NCBI GenBank assembly: GCA_021234155.1 | Contig: JAJEKV010000001.1 | Location: 2,534,707 to 2,598,706, forward strand | Direction: 5' to 3' | DNA from: Isoetes taiwanensis | Taxonomy: Eukaryota > Streptophyta > Lycopodiopsida > Isoetales > Isoetaceae | DNA length: 64,000 nucleotides | Part shown: in pieces, positions 34,873-46,291 of the stretch | Layout: each line of letters opens with the position of its first letter | Numbering within the stretch: the stretch's first letter is position 1 | Position numbers and translations under genes: made by a program | The notes under the pieces: generated by a model | Databases searched by the model: none | What the model was told of the DNA's origin: nothing | Seen by the model: the letters and a program-made list of their open reading frames with translations, nothing else

Positions 34873-36180
34873 CCGATGCTACAAAACTGCTAATCTGATC
34901 ATCGGGCTTGTATATGTCGCTCCGCCTGTCATATAAGTATGCATATGCGGATTGATGAGGATGCTACTAATTTCACTAAGTACCTCTCATTCTTATCATG
35001 AGGCCATTTTGTTCTTGCCAAACAAAACAACAAAAATAATGAATACAAAAAGCCAAGTATGCAATGCGCAAATGCAAATATACACGGGCACAGTTATCAA
35101 ATATCATGTATGCACTATATAATCATTACTTCATGTACTCATGGCTTACTAATACCTTTTATCCACACCTACCAAAAAGCAAAAGAAAAGAAGAAGAAAC
35201 AAGAAAAAACTAAAAATAGGTTGATTAGTATTCGTAATCTACTAATTTATTCAGATACTAGTTAATTAGTTAGCGTGATAGTCCCAAAATTTAGTTAACT
35301 TTTAAATCAAAAACACTACCTAAACTTATTCTTCGACCTTTGTTCTGATTAGCTAGCAAAATTAAACGCAGTACCGCACAACTAAATTAGAAACCAGCAC
35401 CATAGAGGTCACTTAAGTTTATAGTTAATCACTGTACACATAATTTTTTATGCCTTCCAATAATCCTAATCCAGGACATGTTCAAAAATAATTTAGTTAA
35501 TTAGGTTATGGCTTTTTACCAACGCTTTTAGTGCGCGTAATTAGTACTACATTGTTAAATTTAACTTATTTTTTTAATCCAGCACGTGTAGCGGGAATCA
35601 ACCAAGCTATCAAGTAATCCTTAACTCAAATTTTAGCCACCTCGCAGCTAAAATCGACAATAAATGAACTAATTAACACCGTCCGTACCTCTCGCAAGGG
35701 AGCTACCATGTCCTTGCCGTAGCCACATCTACCTAAGGAGAAGAAAAAGTGGGATTGGACCTGACACAGTCCTCCACGCAAGGTGTGGTTTTAATCGCCT
35801 CTTAACAAAGCCAATGTCTTTATTTTAAAACTCAAAAAAATAACAAGTAACTGAAGCGGACTTGAACCCTAGTATCCCTCCGCATCTAGGTGTGGAGCCA
35901 ACGGCGGCTCCTCTGAAATGTGCTTCACCTATTAAACTTAGAAACATTTATGATTGTAGTGAAAGTGGACTTTAACCCTGCATGCACATGGTCCTCCCAC
36001 TCTACAATGTAATCTGCGTTCCTTTGAACAAAGTTTCACTCCATCAATTTTTTAACCTACTTAAAACTATAAAATAAATGTAAGTTATCAACTACTTTAC
36101 CAAAAATAAGGACGCTGCGGTACAAGATCCCGGGTTTTCTGGGTCCAACTTCTAATAGAAAGTCGCAAATGTAAGTAACA
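34873..36180. other. AT-rich DNA with a possible tRNA-derived B box
   Basis: No gene was recognised. On the minus strand GGTTCAAGTCC (35868-35858) fits a tRNA B box. A GTTGGCTCCAC segment 5' of it on that strand loosely fits an A box. A similar GGTTAAAGTCC lies at about 35966. This could be a degraded tRNA-related SINE, but the evidence is thin. Confidence 0.25.
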
Positions 36181-36570
36181 AGTTACATTAGAAGAATAAG
36201 AACAGTAGCAGTTACTAAGAAGAAAAAAAGGAAAAAAGGGGGGGATAGGAAAAACAAGAGAGAAAACAAAACAAGAGAAAGAAATAAGAGAAGTAAAAGC
36301 AAAATAAGGATAGAATAGAAGAAATAAGTGAGAAGAAAACAAGAAAGAATGAAGAAAATAAGAGGAAATAAGAGAAGGGAAGGAATAGAATGGAAGGAAG
36401 AAATAGAAGGGAAAAGAAAAGGATCTAATGGAAAGTGAGAAAAATGTGAAGAATAAGAAACAAATGAAGAATGAAGAAAATGGAAATTAAAAAGAATGAA
36501 GAATAAGAAATGTGAAAAATGAAGAATAATAAAGGGAAGAGGAAGAAAGAAATGAGGGAAGTTGGAGGGG
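36181..36570 (+). repeat. Polypurine tract
   Basis: About 390 bp of A/G-rich sequence (AAGAAGAAAAAAAGG, GGAAAAAAGGGGGGG, then GAATGAAGAA-type repeats) with few pyrimidines. It is opposite in strand sense to the long pyrimidine tract at 28580-30238. Apparent Phe/Ser/Leu frames on the minus strand are composition artefacts. Confidence 0.85.
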
Positions 36571-37950
36571 AGAATGAGGATGCCACCGCCTCTATTAAGT
36601 ATAGCAATAGAACTGCCATTCATTCCTTGATGGGACGCTCTTCCTCGCTTCCTTACGAGGATCGGGCTTCACATTATTGGCCATCGGGCGCTCTCTCTGG
36701 CTTTTCTTCTTCTGTTTTGGTCGCTGCACCTCTACCTAGCTTCCCAAAGACTCAAAATGAGCTATCCACACCAAGATAAGCTTCATCCACCTCAAGACGC
36801 AGCTTCAGGGTGTCTTCCCACGCCTTCATCCCTACCCGCTTCCACACCGGGCTGTCGTGATCCTGGGCGTAAATAAGTATTTTCTTTACGGCCAATCTCC
36901 CTTTGCTTGAATCCATGTGCCACGCCTGCGGATGCCGCGAAAGTAAGTGAGTTTCGCATGCCGTCTTAGTTAGTCTCGCGGGTGCTTCGGTCCGGTTTTT
37001 ATGCATTGAAATAATGCCGCTATGTGGTTTCTTTCTCCTCGCCTGGCTTATTCTTCCTATTTATTCCCGTTGTTTTTGTTGGTTTGACGCAGCTTCTCCG
37101 TTGTTTTGTTGGTTTGATCGCCCTCCACTGGCTTAAAGTAAACTTGTTCTGCTTGCCACCGCCAGATCGATTGGCATCAACCTACCCTGCTTTGTCCGAC
37201 AAGATAAATCGCGGCCCCGTACCCAGTGGCGTCACGGTTCCTTCCTCCTTTCCCGCGTTCTGCCCAATAAGTCCCTGTCAAGCCGGTTCAAGAGTCGCCC
37301 CATTTCGTGTCCTCGGGTTTGACTCCGCCTGCCGATAACCCGCCCCGCCGGCTTGATTGGCAAGCAGCAGGTCGTGACCGATCCGCCCGTCCTCAATACC
37401 GTTCTGCAAGCATAGTCAGAGAGATTTAATCCAATTTCTTCCGTGTGTACCACAGATAGGCTCTGCTCACTTCTTTTCTCCCTTCAGCCCATTCTTCAAG
37501 ATAAATTTCTTCAATACGTGCCATTCTCGCTCTCTTTTCTATTATCCGGCCGATTCTCACCGTCGGCCTCATTATGGCCTCTTCGATCACCACCCCTGTG
37601 CTCTCACCCCCTTTTTAAGTTTACTGTTCCGTTTTATTTGCTTCCTACCACATCGCCACCAAATTTTTAATGGGGATACTGTGCCCAATCCCCCATACCG
37701 GGATGCCCGCATCGGTTCTCCGGGCGCATTCTCTTTTTGTCGCTGGACGCTGCCTACTCCTTCTCCCTCTTTCCCCTGCAAGTTCACTATCTTCTCCTCT
37801 TTCTCAAGTTTGTTTTTGAGTTTTTTCCGCTTCAAGGTTCGCTGGATAGCTCTATGATTTTGTATCACTCCCTTGTTCCCAGGGGTTCTTGTGCAGATGT
37901 TTGTCTGCAGTAGCTCCGCTTTTCGGTTATATGGCCTCTAAATTGCTCTC
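36571..37950. other. Unassigned stretch
   Basis: A moderately GC-rich block. A minus frame at 36752-37006 (WHMDSSKGRLAVKKILIYAQ) looks protein-like but is unrecognised. 37440-37840 is C/T-rich. No promoter or repeat boundary was identified. Confidence 0.3.
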
Positions 37951-38620
37951 CGGGCATATGATTGGTTATAGCTGTGAATTCCATGATTATTTTATTTTGC
38001 TCTAAATTTGCATTTTTGCTTGCATATTTCCTGCGGCTTATGGTCATGAGATCACCTTAGATCTTTCTATATGATTGCTTTTCACCTTTAGTTTGCTCTC
38101 TCCTTGGGCATATGATTGGTTATAAATCTAGTAATCTCCATGGTTGTTTTATTTTTGCCTATAAATTTGCATTTTGTTTGTAGTATTTCCAGCTTTTATG
38201 GTCAGTCATTGTTTCCTGGGGTGATCACTTTTAGGATCGCCATATGATTGTTTCTTACCTTTTAGTTTGCTCTCTCCTTGGGCATATGATTGCCGGAGGT
38301 ACCAACCATGGTTATTTTTAATTTTTACCTAAGTAAATTTGATAGCTTCCGGCTTGCGATATGTCCCGCTTTATGGTCATCATTGCTTCCAAAGATCACC
38401 TTTGCATCTCTTCATATGATGATTGCTTACCCTTTAGCTCTTGCTCTCTCCTGGGCATATGATTGGTTATAACGCCCTATGGTTATTTTTATTTTTTGCT
38501 CTATAAAATTTTGGTATTTTGCTCCCCATATTTCCCAGCTTTTTGCGGTCATTGTTTCCCAAGATCGTCTCCTTTTGGATCTTTCCATCAAGCCAGGTCA
38601 CCTCCTCGACTATATTTTCC
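37951..38620 (+). repeat. Four-copy tandem repeat of about 155-175 bp
   Basis: The landmark GGGCATATGATTG recurs at about 37952, 38106, 38280 and 38453. Each time it is followed by a T-rich stretch with TATTTTTATTTTTGC-like sequence, ATTTGCATTTT or a variant, a pyrimidine-GCTTTATGGTCAT segment, and a GATCACCTTxGATC-like block. Copies are imperfect. There is no coding potential. Confidence 0.8.
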
Positions 38621-39829
38621 TTTTGCATTTTTTCAGGGTCGCTAAGGCTCTTGTCTCGCGGGTCATTAGTTGTCTTTCCCCGTGTGTAAGCCGTGACGCA
38701 TATTCACGCTTTGTGTTGCTGTGGTTCCGCGCATCGCCCATCCTTTATTTTCCCCAGCGCTGTATGTCTTTTACTTGCTGTTTGTCTCGTCAACGCGCGC
38801 TAATTAAGTCGCTATTGTGACTTTTAAGATAGCGCATCGTAGGCTCTCCCAAAGACATCTCAGTTTTTACGGTAGCCCGACCTGCCAGTTTCGCCGCTAT
38901 CGCTATCACTTCACGCCACCGTCCCCATCGCACGCGACCGCCGCGATTCCCTATTAAACCGAGGTGCCCCTCCATACACTCCCTCTCGGGCCGCTCGCTG
39001 GAACGCCATGCCCGCCAGATCCTCCTCACGATGCACTCTTTCCAGCATGACTTCTCACTCGTCTTACCACCCCTGCCGGTTCTTCCTCAGTTTCTTTTGC
39101 CCCGCCTTCCCGCTTTTTCTCGCCGGGCTTCAAAGAAATCCTCTATAAGGCTTGAATCCATTCTCCCTTGTTTCCATCAAGGGCCCATCCATTCCTTCTC
39201 CATCTTTTGCGGATATGGTGCCTCACCGCCGTAAAATCTCCTACTTCTGGCGATGGGTACGATACAGCCTCTGGGGCCTCTTCACTTACCTTCGACGTGC
39301 CTGCGTAATGAGCAATTGAAGTGCTTCGCTGTGAGGTTCGAGAAATCCGCTCTCGGGTCTCTGTTTCCAACTTTAAGAGGGAATCGCTTCTACCACCAAT
39401 ATGAGTCTTTCTGCGCCACTCGAGTCGATTCCTGTGAGTTTCATGCCCGCTTGATGCTTTGTCCTCTAAAGCCCAGCTATCATTTTTCGCATATTTCAGG
39501 AAGGTAAGGCCGCTTACTCCGCAGTGGCTGCAGTTTTTGATTATTGCCACCGGCTGCTGGTGATGTCGCTGATTTGATGACCATGCGCGCCCCGCTTTTA
39601 TCTCTGCCGCATGATTCCGTGAAATTGAAGTAGCCTCGCAATGCACCGTGACGGCCGTACTCTCTCGCTTCAAAAACCTCTCGCCCCTCCCGACCGTTTC
39701 TTCCTTCTCCTTCCGGCCCCGCAGCCTTCATCTAGATTCCGCTTCATTCCTTTTGTACTTTTGTGGTCGCTCTGTAGCCATCGACAAAATTCGCAGACAA
39801 CAAGAGAATGGACATTTAGCTGACGCTGG
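38621..39829. other. C/T-leaning unassigned DNA
   Basis: Contains a 176-codon minus frame (39143-39673) that I do not recognise and that lies in compositionally biased sequence. No other feature was supported. Confidence 0.3.
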
Positions 39830-40335
39830 CTTATGACGCTCAGGCATGCGGATGCTGCGAAATAACGCCGCCGAGTGCGACGCTGGCGAGCCATGCCGCA
39901 GACACCGCCGCGATGTTAGCGCGGCGGTGCGACAAGCCCGGCCACCGCGGACGCGGGTGACCGCTATGCTGTACGCCGCTACGTGGGACAAAAGTCACGC
40001 CAGTGGACGCTATGTACGCCGCGCCGCATGCCGCAGACAGTTGCTTCGCTTCCATCCGCTCTCGGCCAGGGCTTGGGCGCCTCGTGGACGCTGCGTGTCT
40101 CGTGGATGTTTATTTACGCGGACGCCGCATGCTACTTCGGCGACGTGATGTGACGATGTGTCGTATATGACACGCCAAGACGTATATATGACGAGATGTG
40201 ACGTGATATGACACGCCGCGACAGGTGTGACGTGATATGACACGCCAAGAGTGTAGTGGCGTGTGGACGATATGACACGCCGCACGCAGAGGTACGTGGA
40301 CGTAGGGTCGTACGTGATTGCAGGTTTTATATAAT
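39830..40335 (+). repeat. CpG/GACG-rich module with short direct repeats, TATA at its right end
   Basis: Dense GACG, CGCCG and CACGCC. The 18-mer GACGTGATATGACACGCC occurs twice (40200-40217, 40229-40246) with a third partial copy (40265-40281). GACACGCCAAGACG (40169-40182) recurs exactly at 44109-44122. TTTTATATAATGG follows at about 40324. The pattern is promoter- or LTR-U3-like. Confidence 0.6.
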
Positions 40336-41926
40336 GGCGTTAATGGCTTTTGATCATAAAATTCAATAAATTGCCCCGATTGATAATTGCCTAAAAAGAC
40401 TCGACGCACCAACCCGCAGTCACCTTCATTTGCTGCAGTTGCCCCGCGCGATGCACCCCACAGATATGCTACCGCTATAAATTGTTCATTATAAACCGGA
40501 CGCCGTTTCCGCCAAAATCTAGTTGTTGTTCCAAGTTTCATAATCCTCAGTAACTGACAATGGCGTCATTGCCAATCATCAAGTACTTTTCCAGCAGAAG
40601 AACAGATAAAGCCTTTAAAATTTGTGCAAGAACACAAGAAAAATCACACTTTTACCTTTTGTCCGGAAGATTATAGTGTTTAATATGACTCGGTGTTCGC
40701 TTAAGGTCCCGACGCCCCTAATGGCTGACTTAGTTTAATGATGGCTTAATTCTCAAACATACCAAGTAATTCTCAAAACATCCCTGCGAAAAGGGATTTA
40801 TCGATATTGATCATCGGACCTATTCATATCAATGCGCTTCATCAGTCTTTCCGTATAATCTTATTCCCTAGATGCGAAAGAGAATGGTCATTTAATGAAT
40901 GCGGGGTTTGCAACGCCCTCACTACTCATCTAGACTCTTCTAAAACCAATCAAGGAAAATGGTTTTTTGGGGCTTGAGAGTTTCTAAAAGAGCTTGAAAA
41001 ATATTGTCCGAACTATATCAAGAAAACCAAAGAAGCCATGGATACGCCAATACGTGGGCTAGTTGCCAGGATCTAAAATCTCATGCCAGTACATACAAGT
41101 AATTTAATGGGCACTATGGAAGCGGAAAGATCAACATCAAGGTTGGAATCGCAGCACGCTTCGAATCCTGCAACTTTACCGCCAAACGCTCCCATGATTT
41201 TGTGATATATGACGTGCTGAGGAATTCATGTTTCCACCGGGTAATGCTTCCATATGGCTCAATCACTTACTTTATGATCTTTGAAAAGCCGAGATACCGC
41301 GCTGCGCACCGTTGATGGCCTTGTTTCGAGATCCGCTACAGCGGAAAGTTGACCGAACATAGCTCCGGGCCGCTATGCCAGTATAAGAGTATCTAAACCG
41401 CCACCAAGTACCTTGGAAGTCTTCTGCGCGCAGCATGTCATGGTGCAGCGAGAAAATGGCTATTTCTCACCGGAGCCTGTGGATCATAAGGCGGTTGAGC
41501 TTGCCGACACGCCGCCTTCTTACCTAACACCCACCGTGGGTAAAAAACGACCTCTTCTCGCCCTACGCCGTAAAAAATCGATCCCGGTGCAGCTTTTTAA
41601 CGCCATGCTCGATTGTTTTCGCCAAGCACTATGAATCCTTGTTCCGCTTGAGCGCCAAGATTTTATGGGTCAGCCGCATCGACAGATGATCCGATAAATA
41701 CAACATGGGATGCTGCAAAAAATCATGCTTTTTCGCGAAATCTTAACTGCCTTTTAATTTCTTCATTGCGCCGGCCTCAGGTTGTGGAGGGGTCAAGGTC
41801 GGACAAGCTTCGTTCTATCATCGAAAATCAAGAGAATTGTGGAGTTGGTTGAACCAAAAATATTTGACCGTCATCATCTAGCAAAATGCTTGGGAAGAAA
41901 AATAAGTATTCTCTCTAAACATCTTA
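40336..41926. other. Unassigned, possibly interior of a decayed element
   Basis: Lies between two CpG/GACG-rich modules in direct orientation. Short frames exist (plus 41413-41634). The segment at about 40895-40975 reads ALTTHLDSSKTNQGKWFFG, faintly like a GRF-type zinc finger, but cysteines are missing. No reverse transcriptase or transposase motif was recognised. Confidence 0.25.
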
Positions 41927-42031
41927 TTCTAGGAAACTTCTGCTGTTGCTCCTGAATTTTCTAGAAGGATTCCTTAGGTCACCCAAGATTCTCTTTATAT
42001 TTTAAAACCCTTTAAACTTTCTAGAACATTC
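41927..42031. promoter_or_regulatory. Cluster of heat-shock elements
   Basis: Two perfect three-unit HSEs. GAATTTTCTAGAA (41954-41966) has alternating GAA/TTC/GAA with 2-base gaps. TTCTAGAACATTC (42019-42031) is TTC/GAA/TTC with 2-base gaps. A two-unit GAAACTTC lies at 41933-41940. TTTATATTTTAAAA (about 41995-42006) lies between them as a possible TATA region. HSFs bind such trimers. Heat-responsive LTRs such as ONSEN carry this arrangement. Confidence 0.55.
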
Positions 42032-44059
42032 TAACTTCGTAGATATGCATCGATGTGTGGCTAAGGTCGAAAGCGTCGTGATATACCTGTAAAGGCACCA
42101 TCTTCATTGTGCCCTTAAGTTTCCAAAGAAGCACATGAACTTCTTTAGTGTGAGTACTTGGTGTCGGATTGAGCTTCATCCGTATCACCAAACCAACCTA
42201 CGCCCGGACAAGCAGGCTCCTTAGCCCCGGGGTCGCTTCTTTTCATCCCTCTTCGTGATGGTTTCTTGTAGTCCGTAACAAATGTCTGATATGTAGTAAG
42301 CACAATGTCGCGGTTAAGGCAAAAATCTTCAACAATAAATTTATCTTCCCATCTTCATGGTATATGTACACGATAGTATTTGAGATGGTACTACTTTTTC
42401 CTTCAATTCATGTTCCTATCGGCTTTTAAAGTTTATTTAGGCAAAGCTCAAATCCATGGTGCAAAACAAACGGTGTGGCTGGCAAGGAAAGGCGTGGAAA
42501 TGATGCTGGCCATCTTTTAAATATTATGGAGCTTGGAGACCACGCTTGATAGACCGAGCCACGCGCTTTCACAAAAGTTCAAAATTTATGATATTATGCT
42601 TACACTCCACCGTGACATTTCGTGGTGGATCTAGTTGCCCTCAAGATAGTGTAGATTGGTTAGATAAGAAAGTCCTTGGTGACCGGTGATTTCATTTCAA
42701 AGTTTGTGCAAACTAAGTGGGCAGCCTTTGATTTGATAACTTCCCATTCTGCTTGATTTTTTGCTCTCAAATTTCGCCATTCCAAAATCAACGCAGGAAG
42801 GCTGTTGATTTGCTCATGATGAAATTCAGGAGAAAAAAAAAAAAAAGATGAAAACCAACAATGCATGGAAATTTAGATATCATATTACAGTTCCCAAAGT
42901 TATGGCCTTCTGGCTGCAAAAGGCCTGAGCAGATTTAAGCCTACAGCAAAGAATTTGGTGTGAATGATGTGGTTTCGCTTTTGAGAGAGATATATCCAAG
43001 GTAAAAATTTACATCACCGGGCGCAGGATCCTTCACGTAGGCCGGAAATTACAAATGTTGATAAGTAGATGCTCTTCAGCAGTAAAAGTTTTCAGCTCTT
43101 TTCGAGTCGAGCATTTGGTATTGAAGCAAATCAAATTCTATCTTTGATATAACTATAATATGGTAGTTTTGAGCTCGATTAGCTCCTCGTTGATCCGTAA
43201 TTTTTTGTTGAGCCTCGAATTTGCTTATGGGTTGATCCGTAATTTTTGCGTTGACCGCCAAGTGTGTATATAAGCAGCGATGTAGAATACAAAAACCGAT
43301 ATATATGATATGATATAGATTTCTCGAATCGGGCTTTTCAAAATGGAATTTGAAGATAAAAATAAGGAAGAAGATGAATATGATCGTGATGGATATCAAA
43401 GAAGATGAATGCCAATGGCGAATAAGGATAAGCATGGGCCATTATCGCTGTTTTTAATTTATATATATATAGGCCTATTTGTGCTGCATTTTGAAAAAGC
43501 AGAGCGAATTTAGTGATGGACAACATGGAGTCGAGATGGCCGATCCGTAATTTTTTGAGCTCTATAATTTAGCTTTCCTCGTTGAATCACAGAGAAAGAG
43601 AAAGTAGCAGTTGGAATTAGAAAATGAATAAGTATGGATTTACTCCAGAATTTTACAACGAGAAGATTGGGTAGTCGCGCGGACTGCATATCTCCTCACC
43701 CAACATCTGTAGAAGCAACAAAATGCAATCCGAATGAGGAACTTGGTGTCCAAGATAGTGGGGAGAACTGCTTCATTTTACCTCGCAAATCCGCACAGCC
43801 GTCCTTAATGGTCGCCGCCCACCAAAATTTTACCTTAAAATGCCATCGCCCACCCGCATTCGCCACGAACAAATGTCACTTAAATGTCGCACTGGCCACG
43901 CACTTGCTCCGGATTTTAAATCAAGTTATGTTCTAAGTGTTTTGAGGTATGCGTGATTTTAGGGGTTGTGCCATACAAAACTTGCTCGTATTTTAGGTTG
44001 CTCGTAGTCAAAGATGTATACATATAAATTTCCATAACCGACAGCCATGCTTCACATAA
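42032..44059. other. Unassigned DNA
   Basis: Holds an A-run (about 42833-42846), short unrecognised frames (minus 42660-42866, minus 43076-43435) and three occurrences of GATCCGTAATTTTTTG-like sequence (about 43192, 43233, 43543). No gene or element was assigned. Confidence 0.3.
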
Positions 44060-44350
44060 TGCTTCCGACGTCGTGATGCTTATCGCCATGTGACATTACG
44101 TAACCTAAGACACGCCAAGACGCATCAGCCACGTGGCAGGATCGCCGCGTCGTGACGCCGTGACCTCGATTTTGACCTGACTATACGCAGCCGCGTGATG
44201 CGACGCGGGTCTACACGCATTTCACGGCTGACGCCCCAGACGTACGCTTCGTTGTGCACGCGTGTCGAAAGTGACCCGCATGTGATCGCTGACACTACGC
44301 CGCCGCCGGCGCGACGCCACGGGCCGCGCACATGCATTTCTATATAAAAC
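44060..44350 (+). repeat. CpG/GACG-rich module, second copy, with TATA
   Basis: Shares GACACGCCAAGACG (44109-44122) and general composition with 39830-40335, in the same orientation about 4 kb away. It ends at CTATATAAAAC (about 44340). It could be a partner LTR-like segment. Overall similarity is low, so this is tentative. Confidence 0.45.
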
Positions 44351-44943
44351 AAACTTTTTTCTTATCACGTTGGCTTTCTTCGCCTCTTCCGTTTCAGCGC
44401 CTTTTGGTGTTCTTCTTTAACACCATATCTTATACTTCGTTGGCCAGCTTCTACATGGATCGCCATGGTCATCTAAGAAGATGATCATCGTTCCCGGAGA
44501 TGGCCAGAGACGTATTTCGATGTTGGGTTCTTACTCACCGTGGGAGGCCGGATATGCGAACCGCTACGTGCCATCGACTTGTATTTAGTAGCCTGTGGCA
44601 TATGGCAAACTGGAGAGGACGGTAATTTTATAGTGTGTGTTTTGGTCAAGGACGCTACCGCTTCACCTTGAAAGTGAGAGACCAGTGTGTGCCCAAACTC
44701 ACCTTCATACCTTACTTGGCACAATGTAGATTACAAAAATTTAGAAAGTTCGTGAACAAGTCATATGTCGACTTCATGAGTGGAGGGAATTCCTATGTGA
44801 TTCGGGGCTAGCTGCCAAATTTTCCAAAGATCTTATTGCAAATTGCAAAACTTATATATATGGGTCGCATCGGGGAAAAGGCGCTTGGCCTTACTTCACC
44901 AGTGAGAGAGGACTACGGTCCCGCCCAATTCTCATCTACTTCC

Positions 44944-44990
44944 TTAGGATTTAGGTTTAGGTTTAGGTTTAGGTTTAGGCTGTAGGGTTT
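44944..44990 (+). repeat. Telomere-like TTTAGG run
   Basis: Four to five consecutive TTTAGG units, then GCTGTAGGGTTT. The period is 6 (TTTAGG), not the 7-base TTTAGGG usual in plants, although the last piece contains TAGGGTTT. It is a short interstitial array. Confidence 0.75.
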
Positions 44991-45826
44991 ACTACTCTAT
45001 GAGACAAAATCTATTTCCACCGCTCAACTATCGCGATATAGTACTTACCTTTTGTAATTGGCGCGTAGGACAAAAATAGTTTATGTATCAGAAAAGATGT
45101 ATGGGGTCAAGAGATCTAATTTAGAACTACGGTTGAAGACCATCCGTAGATTTTGGTACATTTGAACAACCCACCGACTGGCTGTCAAGGCTATGGATAT
45201 CGTGTTGGTATACAATTTATTATTTGTTTTTTTTTTTGTAAGAGTATCTCTCCCAATCCAAGTGTATATATTCAAGATGTTTATGATATTCAAATATGGT
45301 GTTAGATGATGTCTCCAAACTAGATGTGGATTTTGGGTTTAATGCCGTCCATAGAGGTATATGAAACCGAGGCCAGTGTTCTCTGAAAGAACACGTAAGG
45401 GCGCAAATCATGAGAAATATTGCATGTGTCGCATATTTCAAGAACGCCAATTTCATCGCCGTTGAAATTCTCGGCGAATTGCAAAGATTAGTCCGACTCC
45501 TTTGTTAGAATCGGCAAGACATTTGGCTTGTGCCGTAGACTTTACTCTATCCTATGGATCAAGAATTTGCTTATTGGGGAAGAAGATACATCATTGGCGC
45601 GAGCCGCATTTGTCCGTAAGCCGGATTCTACTTTATTCTCCAAGACGCTGCATAGAAGCGGAGCGTAGATACCCATTATCCCATTAATGCCATGCGTGTC
45701 CCGCAGCACATTGGAAAACCGCAAACTTCTACTTAAATATGCTTGGCGATATATTTTCCAGGAATGAATTCCAATGCCGCTGGCCGAGAATGCCGTGGGG
45801 CATGTGTGATGAGGAGTTGAAGTTTA

Positions 45827-46291
45827 TTGATGGTCGGCCAGGTCTGGCGGCAATATCAAGTAGGGCCCATCAACAGCCAGCTTGACAAACCGTGGAGCGA
45901 TGGCACCGTGAATTTTAGAGTGTCAAGGAGGGGAGAAGATTTTTTTTACAAGATCCGTAGAAAGCGTGATATATCATGGTGTAAAAGTATTAAAAGCATA
46001 AACATTGAGATGGAGTTTTATTTATCAACTACTCCTTTACATAGACTCTCCCATTTCCAGAGAGATGGAACAATAGGGTATTGTTGTACTAAAAAAGGAA
46101 TAAAGAGAGGTTTTTTTAATATGTTTTTGTCATTCGTGGAGCTCCTATACAAATGGTTGTGCGCATTTTCCATACTTATTACATTATTTGACATGATGGT
46201 TAATACGCTTACTCCCTCAGCTTTAATGAATCCCATCTCAGAGCTGCCTATCCCGATCCATATATTGGGTTCTAAGTTGGCTGCAAAGTGA
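45827..46291 (+). other. Open reading frame of 154 codons, unknown
   Basis: The longest frame in this part of the window outside biased tracts. The C-terminal half has one hydrophobic stretch (LLYKWLCAFSILITLFDMMV) that could span a membrane. The N-terminal half is polar. There is no recognisable family, no promoter and no supporting neighbour, so it may be chance. Confidence 0.2.

Noticed and set aside
36183-36623. 146-codon minus-strand frame
   Set aside because: Composition artefact of the polypurine tract.
40895-40975. GRF-type zinc finger in the stretch NQGKWFFG
   Set aside because: The required Cys/His ligands are not in place.
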